A stretch of 64,000 nt of DNA, taken from NCBI GenBank assembly GCA_002633025.1, contig NMRB01000045.1:243921-307920 (forward strand), given 5' to 3'. The notes under the pieces were generated by a model. It worked only from the letters and a program-made list of their open reading frames with translations. It did no database searches and was not told the origin of the DNA. Source of the DNA: Notospermus geniculatus. Its lineage: Eukaryota > Nemertea > Pilidiophora > Heteronemertea > Lineidae. Numbering within the stretch: position 1 is the first letter of the stretch; each line of letters opens with the position of its first letter. Made by a program: the position numbers and the translations under genes. Shown piece after piece: positions 21,700-33,110 of this stretch.

Positions 21700-23266
21700 G
21701 GGTATTCGAAAAACCTGGACGATGGACGGTGGATGATGGACGATGGACGGCTCCTTTCACCGTCATCGATCTCCACCACCTGAATGATAATTGTCGCATT
21801 TCCGACATACCTCCAAGACGTAACAAATACGCCGCAAGAATATAAATGAAAAATTACACCAAATCAAAGTATATCGTGCAAGATTTATAAAAAACCATCC
21901 TGGGTGCATTTCGTCCTTTTCACGAATTTTCTCTTTGCATGGCAAGTTTGACGGTAAACAGCCGTACAGTGGGACTATTGCTGGGAAGGGCTTGGAAATT
22001 AACGCTATGCCGACTATAATTCGGGAATGGGGAGATAGGGTGTCTACAAAACTAAGACCTAAGACCTACAAAAGTAAGATCCCACTGTATAAAAGTAAGA
22101 CCCTGTTATAAAAGTAAGACCCCCACAGTACAAAACTAAGACCCTGTTATAAAAGTAAGACCCCCACACTACAAAAGTAAGACCCTGTTATAAAAACAAG
22201 ACCCCTACAGTACAAAACTAAGACCCTGTTATAAAAGTAAGAGCCCCACAGTACAAAACTAAGACCCTGTTATAAAAGTAAAACCCCACAGTACAAAACT
22301 AGGACCCTGTTATAAAAGTAAGACCCCACAGTACAAAACAAAGGAAGGAGCTAACAAGGATCAGTCATGCCTGACCCTTGTTAGCGCCTTCCTGCAGGGT
22401 TTTTTGTGTCCGAGTGGTCAGCGAGGAAGGTGAGAGGTCAAGGGTCAAGGTCGACTTGGTTTCATTGGAATATGTTAATAATAAACAACGGAGATATTCG
22501 AGAAAAACTGGAAGATTGCCGAAGATTCCCGAGTGATTCCGAACATTGCCGAGTACTCCCGAGTGATCATCCGCGACTTTGCACCCCTAGCGGAGGGATT
22601 TGGAACTAAGATAAGCGAGATACGCCCCCTATTGAGTTCATGACGCCCTCTATTGCCTTCATTTCAGGTCAAGGTCACTTCCGGGGTTAAAGGTCAAGGT
22701 CATTTGCAGTGGTGCCGCCTGGGTCTTAGTTTTGTACTGTGGGGGTCTTACTTTTATAACAGGGTCTTAGTTTTGTAATGTGGGGTCTTACTTTTAAACA
22801 GGGTCTTAGTTTGTATTGCGGGGGTCTTACTTTTATAACAGGGTCTTAGTTTTGTACTGCGGGGGTCTTACTTTTATAACAGGGTCTTAGTTTTGTACTG
22901 TGGGGGTCTTACTTTTGTAGGTCTTAGGTCTTAGTTTTGTACGCACCGTGGGGAGATAAATCCAATCCCTCCAACTTTTCAAAAGGGACCCATAGTAAAT
23001 TCTCAAGGACTAAATAGGAGCTGTAGGTATCGGTGGTTTTCCCGCCAGTACATGTGTAGACAAGACAAGAGGTAATTCTGAACGCTGTAATGCGTGATTG
23101 ATCATGTTTATGGTAGGCCTGTGCAGTTCATGTTGATTCATGTTGATGCTGGGAGGTATGTCGGAAATGAGACAATTATCATCCAGGCGGTGGAGATCGA
23201 TGATTCTGAAAGGAGCCGTCCATCGTCCATCATCCACCGTCCATCGTCCAGGTTTTTCGAATACCC
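21700..23266. mobile_element. Inverted-repeat element with ~115-bp arms, host of a nested element
   Basis: The left arm (21700-21815) starts GGGTATTCGAAAAACCTGG; the right arm (23148-23266) ends CCAGGTTTTTCGAATACCC. Both include repeats of GATGGACGGTGGATG. A short TACATTA occurs near both ends but not at equal distance, so the target duplication is unsure. Between the arms sits a separate foldback element at 22038-22949. Confidence 0.65.
22038..22949. mobile_element. Foldback element with 41-bp tandem arms and 9-bp target duplication
   Basis: The ends are GGGTGTCTACAAAACTAAG and CTTAGTTTTGTACGCACCGT. A perfect direct repeat GGGGAGATA flanks it (22029-22037 and 22950-22958). Each arm is a tandem array of a 41-bp unit alternating ACAAAACTAAGACCCTGTT and ATAAAAGTAAGACCCCCAC: about seven units on the left, about four on the right in inverse. 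A 9-bp duplication fits MULE/foldback-type insertion. The unique middle (22340-22710) has a short hairpin around GCTAACAAGG/CCTTGTTAGC and no gene. Confidence 0.8.
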
Positions 23267-23312
23267 TACATTATTGTATGGCCCAGAAACAGTCAATACC
23301 AAATTTGAGCAC

Positions 23313-24075
23313 TGTTCGGGACTGAATCCAGGGTCGGCGAACATAGAGGCTAAACTTCTGGTAGAAAAGACAAGCGGGTGAAAACAGAACATGTGCTTTT
23401 ATTTCTGTCTGAATCACACCTCCAATACTGGAGAGTTACATGTACAATGCGAGAGCTACTATAGTTCTGAAACTTATCACCAGATGTCAGGACTGGCTGG
23501 GGTGGGGTCCTCAACATTCTCCCCACCTTGGAGAAGGGGATTTCTCCAACAAGACAACACTCACTGTCTCAGGCTCTGCAAATGTCCAACAGAACAATCC
23601 AAATGTCGATCACAATGTCAGTGAATTCAAACAAGAGCCTTATAAATGAGAGAGCACGGTACCGTAACACAACACCTGTTTCTGAAACACAAATCTTGCA
23701 TCACTCAATAAAGAATCAAAGGTGGCAACTAAACACACGCCACAATCACTAGAAATTATCTAGTCTTAACTAATCTGTCCGTCAAACACAACAAAGAGTA
23801 CAATAGCAATGGGAGTGGTGGTAAATCTCAAAACAAGTACAGCTGGCTGTCTCCCGGGTTTCGGCACCAAATGTTCGGGACTGAATCCAGGGTCGCCGAA
23901 CATAGAGGCTAAACTTCTGGTAGAAAAGACAAGCGGGTGAAAACAGAACATGTGCTTTTATTTCTGTCTGAATCACACCTCCAATACTGGAGAGTTACAT
24001 GTACAATGGGAGAGCTACTATAGTTCTGAAACTTATTACCAGATGTCAGGACTGGCTGGGGTGGGGTCCTCAACA
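23313..24075 (-). mobile_element. Complete TRIM-type LTR retroelement
   Basis: LTRs of exactly 204 bp lie at 23313-23516 and 23872-24075 and differ at only three positions seen. On the minus strand each starts TGTTGAGGACC and ends CCGAACA. A perfect 5-bp target duplication AGCAC flanks the element (23308-23312 and 24076-24080). The internal region is only 355 bp. It starts with a primer-binding site TGGTGCCGAAACCCGGGA, matching the 3' end of tRNA-Phe as I recall it, and ends with the polypurine tract AAGGTGGGGAGAA. There is no gag or pol, so it must have moved using another element's proteins. The few LTR differences imply recent insertion. Confidence 0.9.
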
Positions 24076-24080
24076 AGCAC

Positions 24081-24745
24081 AACAACTTCTGATTTCCGTT
24101 TATTGATCTGCGCTTCTGCAGTCGAGCAGCATGAACGATGTTTATCTGTGAATTTCTTCTGATTCGACGACTGGAGTTCTAGAACCTTATTGGCTGACTC
24201 CAATGCATCGGACAAACTGTCTATTTTGGATTGCGTTGCACTGGAGGTTGCCTGACCCAGTGCAACCAAAGTGTCCATTCTCTTCAAAATTCAGTTCAAA
24301 GTGTCCTCAAATACACCTGCATTGTATCACCACTCACAGAGTTTGGTAACGAGATTTTATCATTCTTCTTGTCTCTGGGAGGTTTGTCCTTTCCAACAGC
24401 GGAGGTATATCCTTTGTTGTCAGGTAGGTCACACTCACCAAGCGCGTTTGCTACATTGTCACTACTTGGTCGCCTGTGTAACACAGTGTTGGATATGTCA
24501 ACTGTATTGCTCGCATTCTGACACTGCTCACATTTGAATACAACCGACTCATTTTCAATTAAGGGAGCCAGCTCATCATTGGAAAGACCAGTAGGCCTAC
24601 ACACATAATGCAGCCACCCATTGCACAGAGAGCACTGAATCATATCGTTATTATTAGCTGACTTGCACTCCAAGTGGGAACACGAGACGGTTTCGCTAAT
24701 AGTATCGTCACGAGTACTGGAGGGAATGTTTTTTCTATCAGGCAT
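24081..24745 (-). pseudogene. PHD-finger plus coiled-coil ORF, interrupted by the TRIM
   Basis: From ATG 24745 the frame has a PHD-like C4HC3 pattern: CSHLEC, then CSLCNGWLHYVC about residues 36-47, and FKCEQC near 78. A Lys/Asp-rich tail follows and the frame stops at 24296. In an adjoining frame a coiled coil (MKRMDTLVALGQATSS, then SDALESANKVLELQSS) continues to KRKSEVVVL at the TRIM insertion. A PHD finger followed by a coiled coil is common in ORF1 proteins of CR1-like LINEs, but a cellular chromatin reader is possible. The sequence left of the TRIM does not clearly continue it. Confidence 0.5.
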
Positions 24746-25012
24746 GACCGTGCCCCTTCTTTCATTGTTAAGGATCTGCTTTGGTATTAGTGTATCATCA
24801 AGAAGTAATAGATGAGGCAAATGATCGATATGCCATAGCACATACACCAAAAATTCTAGTACAAGAAAATTCGTATCACTGTACTGATATTTTGTAAAGA
24901 AGAATTCAATGAATTTTGTCAAATGAACATTCCTTACGTGCTTTAGATGAGTGGTCACTGTCTGACAGAAATGCACTGGATGCACATGATGCACATGTGC
25001 ATCATGTGTCAT

Positions 25013-26230
25013 ATCATTACTGACTATGTCAACAGACTCGCGGACAGTTCCTCCATTGCAGCCTTATGAAGAACTTCTTCATTGCAGCGGTAGTAGCATA
25101 CCATGGGATGGAGAGTGAAACTAATATACTAAATAAATATACTAATAAACAATATACATGTAGGTCATTACAGTGTCAGTTCGTTGAGCTGTACCATTCT
25201 GTTCACCCAATGATGGCGTAATGTGGTCTGTCTACATTGATTGGCTTTAGCAAATAATGTCATAATAATACATCTCTGCTATAAATTGGTAGATTAAAAC
25301 TAAACTTACCACTGATGTTTCAAGTGTATTCTTTAGGTTAACCTGGTCATTGAAGATGTCCACTTCGAGGTTTTCCAGTTTCACTTGTTGACATAGTTGT
25401 CACGTATTTGCTTTGCGGAGTCACTCCACATCTTGCACATCACAGTAGCTACATCAGGTTCAAGAGACACATCCTTTCGTTTCCAGTTAGGGCCGACTTT
25501 AAGTGGTGAAACCTTTAAAGTAAAGATATTCAGGTTACCACTGCAACTCTATTTTGGTGATCACAGCAACCTTTATCTGGCAACCACTGCAACTTCCTGA
25601 TTGCCAGATTTAGTCGCCAGATTAAGATTGCTAAACATTCCTATACACTGCGAAATTCATTTTACTCTACTGTGGGATTCCGAAATCATTTCTGGTTTGA
25701 TAGGTGAACTTAATTGTCAGTAACATTGAATTTTCACGATATACATGTATAATGGCTCTCCATCAGTAACGACCTGTTCACTCATGCACCCGTTCATGAC
25801 CGTGGCCTTGAGTACGTTCTCCTTCATCTTGGCTACCAAGGGTTGTGACATCGCTCCGCCCTCCGACTACGCTCGCACAAACCCTTGGCATCTTTCGCAG
25901 TCATCACCTGTATTTCACTGGCTGTTCTGTTACCACCCCTCCGTTCAATACGCATTTGGTACCATCACATTTAGTCTTTTTATTTCAAATAGATATGTCA
26001 TTATATAGTGTTTATTGACTTATCTCATCATTTAGGAACTGCTACTTAATCATTATTTTTAACCATTAATTGGAAGAAATCCCCGATACCAGGACATCCC
26101 CGTAAGACTTATCGATGGAAGAGCTAATAAAATTCACGGCTCAGCAAGTACACGTGGGCTGACAATTAGCCCCGACTGGTACAATTCACTGGCTGCTTCC
26201 CATTTTTTTACTCACGAGTGCTTTCTTTCC
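25013..26230. other. No gene recognised
   Basis: AT-rich. A short minus-strand frame near 25730-25845 reads MSQPLVAKMKENVLKATVMN without known relatives. Nothing else stands out. Confidence 0.4.
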
Positions 26231-26234
26231 ATCA

Positions 26235-26391
26235 ATAAAAGTATCCAATGCCTGTCGTTGCAGCAGATTCAAACTCTGAATCAGGAAAATCAGGCCTTGA
26301 AATCGCGAATCGCTCGCTATCATGCTGCAGCATTCGCCATGTTGTTTTCTGTTACCTCGTTCCTAGTTCCTACGCAAGTAGATTGCAGTAC
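26235..26391 (+). other. Possible coiled-coil exon
   Basis: After a pyrimidine-rich stretch the frame reads LQQIQTLNQENQALKSRIAR followed by hydrophobic residues, like a short leucine-zipper segment. An N at 26393 breaks the sequence. Weak evidence. Confidence 0.2.
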
Positions 26392-26925
26392 TNTTTCCAA
26401 ATTTTTGATGCAGGAATACGACCAACAAGATATACTTTCATGTGAAAGAAACCGTGTTAAAATTGGCCTAGTTGTATTTGAAATATTCAAGGTATCAGGT
26501 GGGGATAAACTTTTGTCAAAGACTGTACATGTTCCGCTCCGTCAAAAATAACTATACCGTTCCGGGGATAATAACTACCCCTTCACACCATATGAAATTG
26601 TTGGTTAGGATGCCCTTAATCGCACCGAACACCTCTTTTGGGGTCGCAAGTGTAACTATACAAAAATGCCTGACTGAGTTCTTCATCCTCCTGATGATAA
26701 CTTTGTGCAGGAGGACAAGGTAGTCTTGTACTATTGATTTCAGCTAAAGCAAAAGAGAAGAATACCCGTGGTTAAAAGTATACCATACACAATTTACCTA
26801 CTTCTGTTGGCACGGCATAATAATACTCTATAATCTCCTTTTTTCTGGTCACTCCAGGCAAAATCATAGCAACTCCCAGTTATGAATATTTCAGATAGCC
26901 CATAACAACGTGTGCAAAGGTAGGC

Positions 26926-27193
26926 CTACGCCCAGTTTGGTTGGATTTGGGGTGTACCTTTCATTGCCATTGGTGAAGTAGAGGTGTTTGGTCCGCCCTC
27001 AGTCATGTCAGTTGGCTCCAAGTCCAGGAGGAGTGGTGCAGCTAGGCCTTCTGTTGTTTGGAATGGTTGGGCTGTATCATTCCTGCATGATGATATTGAT
27101 GGCACTGGCTGGCTTTCTATGCCACCTTTAATGCCTTCCCAGCTTGGGTCAGACTTGTTCATATCATCTTGGAATTTGTCCCATACCGTGTAA
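26926..27193 (-). other. Possible downstream exon of the MULE-like ORF
   Basis: The frame contains YTVWDKFQDDMNKSDPSWEG and a Pro/Thr-rich tail ending in a stop at 26926. It lies 77 bases past the stop of the next ORF on the same strand. Function unknown. Confidence 0.25.
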
Positions 27194-27269
27194 AGGTGTT
27201 GTTACTATGTTGTACACCTTTGTATGCTTTAGTCGAGTGTCCGTTTCCCTAATCTAATTTCTGATACTT

Positions 27270-27824
27270 TCACACGTTGTATAATAAGGTGTTGTCAATT
27301 TTTTTAGAGTTTCCGTAAATTACTGGTGTCACAGCATGTTCTTCGTTCAGGAAACTGTACTGAATCAACACAATGTTTTCAACCTTGCCATTTACTGTGA
27401 CAGAGTCAATCCTTTTTCTGACATCGGAAGAAGAGCCGAGTTTAAAAAACTCTCGTCGAACAGTTATCTGTTCTTTCCCACGATCACTTATTGCAAGTTT
27501 GTCATCGGTGTAACTGGCATGAAAGTTATACCTCTTATTTCCAAGGTTCTTCCAAGCCCCCATATCATCACACTTGTAGTCCAATCTCTGCTTCAGACAA
27601 GTCGAATCAACCAAGAAGGTGACATTTGTCTCAATCAAAACTGGTTGGACAGATGCAACCCTTCCTGAAGGTGCAATAAGCAACAGGTTGATGACTTCCT
27701 TTTGCTTCGAGACATCCTTGGCACTACTATACACTGGCAGATTTTTATATCCCTGGGAGTACTCCATCACGTCTCTGTCCACAGTCACTGTTTCTTTAGA
27801 TGGTTCATCAATGCCATCGCTCAC
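27270..27824 (-). pseudogene. MULE-like transposase N-terminal region
   Basis: About 184 codons contain VTFLVDSTCLKQRLDYKCDD and MGAWKNLGNKRYNF, then VRREFFKLGSSSDVRKRI and QYSFLNEEHAVTPVIYGNSK. I recall this order (LDYKSDDMG.W.N.G, RR.F...SS.D..R, EH.V...HGNSK) at the N-terminus of invertebrate proteins that continue into a MULE transposase. Here it ends abruptly, and no catalytic region follows. A related C-terminal fragment lies at 51.9-52.5 kb. Assignment rests on remembered motifs. Confidence 0.4.
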
Positions 27825-28599
27825 TGTAACGGCGGCTTACAGGGCGGAGGCGCCACAACAATCTCGGTGCAATCCGGTTTGAGTCGTCGTTTGTCATACT
27901 AACATGCCGGATTGAAAAACCATTTTCACTTGCTTCACATGCTTAATCCTGCTGCATTTCTTTCCCTTTCTTTTACTGCTCACACACTATCTTGGCAGCG
28001 TGTGGTGCGCAGCACACGTAAATTGCCTTGCTTTCCTCTGAAATGTTATTCAAGTTGTAAGAAATTGAGGACTGCATGGTTTCTTTTCTGTTTTTGCGTT
28101 GCAAATCACCTAGTATAGTCAGTAGACCGTTTGGTTCTGGCTCAAAACATTAACTTCAAAAGCCAAAACGTCTAATCAATGAACCACAAAGAAATCTTTC
28201 TGACTGGCGGAGTCACCAGCATTAGCAGCAACCTGGCGATATACTACATAACAATGATAAACATAATACAATACATGACTGCCAAGTTGTGGAATAAATC
28301 CCGCTACATCCTGTACAGTGAGTTCAAGCGGTGCATCCCAATCAAGACAATTCTCTGGAAAACATGGGGGAATTGGTTTAGGGCATATAAGAAAGTCTCC
28401 AGTGTATCAGTTGCCCCTATTTCACCTGTGAGTGGTGTTCTGAGCACTCACTCAGCTATACATGCTGTTCAGAATTTCTAGGCCATCCACCCGGCCATCC
28501 ATCCCTGATTGTTGGCTGCCTGCACGATGATAAACAAGCAACCTCAGTACGTTTTGAATGCAACCTTAAACTAGGGATAGGTATATTTATTATAAAGAA

Positions 28600-29650
28600 T
28601 ATAAAGTGGTAGAGATTAAATTAGAGTACGGATGGACCTATCACTGGCCCATGTTGTGGACCAATGACATCTTTAACTACGGTCTCAACAGAAGCCCTGA
28701 TGCCTACGTCGGCTCTGGGAATAGGAAGCCTGATGCAGTGGATGCGTCGTCTTCAGTCCCACCGGGGTTGACCTGTTCCTCAGCAGGACCTCTGTCGTCC
28801 TCATTTTGGACTTTTGCTGTGATCCGGAAGTTTACCATTATGAAGTAAAGAATTCAAGCGTTCCTTGCTTATGATCATGTCTTTAGAAGCAGGTTATTCG
28901 TCTTCAACCAAGTTAGGGCATTCTCCACCCTTGTCCTGGAGACGTTGAATTCCTTGCTCGTTTCATTTCTGCCTTTCCTTTTCGAACACGAATAACATTT
29001 AGTTCTTCTGGCAAACGAGGCAGGATTTTGCCAACTTCGTCAACTGCATGCGGAAATGTAACACAGTGACCCTTTGCAGCAAGGCCACCATGCTTTAATA
29101 AATGCACATTTATCCCCGGCGAAATTCTGGTGATCAGTTATTGCTCCACAATGGTCAGGTTAGCCAGTTCAGGAGGTACATCGCCTGGATTCATGTTATT
29201 TTGGTCGAAAAACATTTTGATTGCGTTCTTTTTGTCCATGCTACACCTTCTGCAAATTCTGGGTTCTTGGACATCTTGAACTCGAGGCGTTGTTCATGGC
29301 AGATGGTACAGGCTCTGAAACTGTAGGTCGGACATTTGTTCCTTTTCAATCTGGCCTATTTTCTCCATTACCATGTTCACGTCCTGTGGCTTTGCGCCAT
29401 TGTTGTATTGTGGACTAGCAGGGAGAGGGACTGATTCATTTTGCGGGTCAAGTCTCTGTTTTTAGCCCTCTGTTTCTTTTCATTGCGTTGTCTTTCAGTT
29501 CCTTTTGCCCGCTTTGTTCCAGCTTTCCTTCGAGCACCACCTTTTCCTGACTCGGGTGGCAGATTTGTGTCATCTTCTCTCTCTTGCTCATCACCACCAT
29601 TGTTGCGATTGACAGGTGTCGGAACGGGAAGTGGAACTGGAATATCAACT
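28600..29650 (-). pseudogene. Helitron replicase N-terminal remnant
   Basis: Reading on the minus strand, several frames contain FDQNNMNPGDVPPELANLTI, INVHLLKHGGLAAKGHCVTF, PHAVDEVGKILPRLPEELNV, FNVSRTRVENALTWLKTNN and VKDVIGPQHGPVIGPS. These parallel, in the same order, the better-preserved Helitron at 47.8-51.5 kb (NMDPRLVPEELQDLTT, VHMLKHGRIATNGHCVTF, VKDVIGPNHGVVTAK). The frames are broken in at least three places. The Rep HUH and helicase regions are absent. Confidence 0.65.
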
Positions 29651-30221
29651 GGTGTCAGGAGACTGTTGTATCCGGCAACTGGCTGCTATACCCTTCAACC
29701 CAGATAAAAAATTCATACTGTAGTATCTTTGCCGCAGCCTGGATGTTACAGGCTGTTGCATAGCCATTCTTTGTTACCATTCTGCAGTAGTAGTCAATCA
29801 TTGCTGTTTGCAATGTCATCATGGCAAAGCATAGGTCCGATGCTTGGAATTCCTCCCAGTTTGCATGGATATATGCGGCATAACTTATCAAGATTTGAAA
29901 AATGTACCTCGAAATAATGCATAGTGATACAGCATTACAGAGAAACAATAGAATGGATTCAAAATGATGCAGAATGTACACAAAGTGGGTAAAAATGTGA
30001 CACTATAGAAAATCACAATGAAAAAGATGCTAAGTCAAAAAATATCATTAATTGGCCTGGCATGCCTGGAAAGGGTTAAAATCGGTTCATTGGGACAAGC
30101 AACATGAATGCAAGCAAAATACTGTCAAAACACCCAACTGAATAAAACAATACAACACAACGGAACGGAACACAAAGGAAAAGGTTTAATGCATGCACAA
30201 ATCAAACAATTTACAAAACTT

Positions 30222-30480
30222 TACGTGGAGTGGTTCGAGTCTCCGACTAGCAGTCAGAGGATCCCAGGTTCGAATCCCACTGGGCGTGAGACTTTGGGCA
30301 AGTCTCTTTGCCTCACGGGCCTCTCTCCACCCAGGTGTATAAATGGGTACCGGTCGGAAATGCTCGATTGTAGCGCTGAATGAGCAGCTCATCTGAGTTC
30401 TACTGAAAGGTTTCAGGATAGACTGGGGTTAAAGTGTAAAGTTGGATGACAACTCTACCGTAGTTGATATCAGACTATAA
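30222..30480 (+). mobile_element. tRNA-derived SINE
   Basis: A tRNA-like head spans about 30225-30293, with a perfect B box GGTTCGAATCCCAC and an anticodon-arm-like CTCCGACTAGCAGTCAGAGG. It is followed by TTTGGGCAAGTCTCTTTGCC, typical of many animal SINE bodies, and ACCCAGGTGTATAAATGGGT. No functional tRNA fold is complete. Copies elsewhere would confirm it. Confidence 0.65.
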
Positions 30481-31107
30481 ACCGAAACTTTACAACCCAA
30501 TTTGATAAGTACACTTTTGAAATATCATAAAAAGAACAATAATAAACATAAACATAATGAAAATGGTGGTACAAATTCAGAAGTTACTCATGGCACCAGT
30601 TGCACAATGTCGGAAGGTCTTCATTGGTGGCCACTTTTTACGGTTAATCCAATTATGATCAGGTTTTTATAAATGTAATCCGAAATGGTACTCCATGGTC
30701 AGCATATATCAGTTTGTAAAGCAAAAATGAAAACTCAGGAAGACACAAAAAATTGAGGGTAATTAGGGCCCTTAGGTCTTAATTGCTACCCCATGATATT
30801 TGGGGTAAAACAGTCAAACTCAGTAAAGGGAGCATTTACAGCATGAATGTCACAGGTTAACTTAGTGGGGGGCCTAAATTCATGGGGTCCGACATTTAAT
30901 GAGACTTTGTCCGACATTCACTTTCTTTCAGGAGGGTGATCACATTTTGAACGAATTTGTAAAAACACTGGATAGGACTAGGCCTAGGTAGGTAGGCCCA
31001 ATACATTGCATCCGTCATTCATTATGTAACCTACGTGTCTGACATTTGGACAAATTACCCTAGGCCTACATGCCCTAGGGCCTACTTAGGCCTAGGCCTA
31101 CGATAGG

Positions 31108-31496
31108 CGGCCATATAGATTTTAAGGAATCTGGAAAACAAGGATCCCCAAGGAACCCTACGGGAATCCGGTCTGCAGTTCATGCCTCTTCTCATACCTA
31201 CCTGCACACTTGAATGCACGTGATACTAGTATCAATGTGACATCCCTCCTGCACTGGTGAAAAATCAAAAGTGCTCCTGCAGACTGAACTCTTATCCCTG
31301 TGGTGCATATTTTGAACATGTAAGCCTATCGCAAAACAAACGTTTGTAGACGTTTTCATTTTTGGCGGACTCTTTCTACAGCGAATATACAATCATAATA
31401 ATGTGTCGTTTTCTCATATCATTTGCGTTATTTGTAGTTAATTCCGTGGGGTTCCTTGGGGATCCTTGTTTTCCAGATTCCTTAAAATCTATATGG
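31108..31496. mobile_element. MITE with ~60-bp inverted repeats and 10-bp target duplication
   Basis: The left arm CCATATAGATTTTAAGGAAT starts at 31111; the right arm ends ATTCCTTAAAATCTATATGG. The arms match through GGATCCCCAAGGAACCC. The direct repeat CTACGATAGG lies at 31098-31107 and 31497-31506. A 9-10-bp duplication suggests a Mutator-like origin. Three extra bases separate the left duplication from the arm. Confidence 0.7.
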
Positions 31497-31766
31497 CTAC
31501 GATAGGCCCTACATTACCTGTACATAGTCCTAGGCCTACATGTGCACTGCATAGGCCTGTCAGTGCATGCCAGCATGGGCATGATGGGCAATGATTGATT
31601 TTACAAAATAGGCCTAGCTACATGTTTCAGGCATGATCGGCAGACCTATCATAGTCTACCTAGGCCTACACAGCTATCTGATTGGAAATCAGAAAATCAG
31701 ATCAGGCGTACCCGCTACTAGGCCCAGAACTTACCACCAATCTCTCCTATAACGGCTGGATAAGCC

Positions 31767-33110
31767 TTACTTTTGTACAATGCTTGTACCTCCACCGACT
31801 ACGAATTCTTCAATCTTTTTCTTTGGCTTTTGAATTACGTTCATGCTATCCAGATTTTGTCGTCTGACGAATGCATATTTCCCTAATTTTTCAAACCCAT
31901 CGGTGTCATGCTCCGACTCGGAATCCGAGGAGCTGGTTATTGGCCTCCCCGCTATCCTCCTGCGCTTAGTCGTATCTCTGCCCTTTCCCTTGTTGCCCTT
32001 GCCCTTGGCATACGGGGTTGAGGAGGCATCGGGCCGCGCACCAAGGGCAAGGCCAGAGATTCCACTAGGAGGAGAAGGCGATTCTGGCCTTCGCCTCTTG
32101 CCGGCAGTTGAATGTCGCGCCTCTTTGGGGCTGGCCGACAAGGTCGACGCAACTGGCGACGAGGGCGGTGGGGGTGGCGACGGTGGTTCAGGTGGCGTGA
32201 CGTCTGCAGTGTCTATCTCAGCGTCCAAACGCATAATCTTTTTACCGCGTGCTTCCATGTCTCGGACGTATTCGTCTTCGGTGGCCTGGAGACGCTTGTT
32301 CTAAACCTTTATATTCTTTTCATGCTCCCGCATGGTGCTCAGGTCTTCCTTGGCCTCTTCGGACGTGTGGAAGTGCACTCGCAAGTGATTATCCAGGTGG
32401 AACAACTGGGCATCACACAGGTCGCATTCGCAGTGCTTCCGCACGCGCTTTTTGCGCGACTCCTTAATCTCCCGCGCACGGCGCTGATCATTGCGGAAGG
32501 CTTGCATGTCCGTAACGTGGTGCACATTTCTCTTATGCCGCCACAGTTGGTTCGTGCGATCTCCTTATCGCACAAGTCGCATCTTTTTTAAGGCACCTTT
32601 GCACTCTTGGGCGCCTCCTTCTCTGGCGGTGCCGGGGGTGGAGGCGTTTCCCGCGCATTGTCCTGCTCTACCACGTGCTCCACCGCTGGAACGTCAGCAG
32701 TGCGGGGGGCCTCGTCTGTTTGCGCCGACGTTGAGGCGGTATGCATCACAGGCGTTTGCGTTTCCTGATCCGTTGTTGGTGCTTCCGGCGGAATCAGCAG
32801 GAAATCTCACGTCTGCATGGCGAAGTCATGCGCACTAGGTGGAGCCGGTGGCGGAGTCGGAGAATGCACAGGAGAGGCAGGCGGTGGGGGAGGTGACCCC
32901 TGATATTCTCGGCCAGATGAAGCAGCTNNNNNNNNNNNNNNNNNNCCCCCCCCCCCCCCAAATACCGGGCTTGGCTCTATCGTACCTGGCCAGAGGCCTG
33001 CAATGTGTCTTCCATACCTGTCCGGCCACCCTCCCCTCCACGAGAAATACGGTGGGATATACCCACGGCACAGCCTAGCGTGGTACTTGGGGAGGGCGGC
33101 AGCCAGCATG
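31767..33110 (-). pseudogene. GC-rich Pro-rich C2H2 zinc-finger ORF series
   Basis: Consecutive minus-strand frames form one decayed coding region: a Pro-rich N-part (SPPPPPASPVHSPTPPPAPP), an acidic/Pro segment (ETPPPPAPPEKEAPKSAKVP), a finger CDLCDKEI..(W)RHKRNVH, a basic linker, a second finger CDLCDAQLFHLDNHLRVH, and a Ser/Pro/Lys-rich C-part ending at 31767. Breaks are an in-frame TGA near 32810 and frame changes near 32590, 32545 and 32290. GC content is clearly higher than the surroundings, suggesting a different origin, perhaps a large transposon or viral-type element. I do not recognise the family. An 18-N gap next to a C-run lies inside. Confidence 0.45.

Noticed and set aside
22029-22958. 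CRISPR-like array of 41-bp repeats
   Set aside because: No unique spacers; units are head-to-tail and arranged as inverted arms of a foldback in a eukaryotic context.
24746-25012. N-terminal extension of the PHD-finger frame
   Set aside because: His- and Val-rich repetitive DNA (CATGATGCACATG) with no coding character; the ATG at 24745 fits better.
30222-30300. Functional tRNA gene
   Set aside because: The B box is good, but the acceptor stem and A box do not form a full cloverleaf and the sequence continues as a SINE body.
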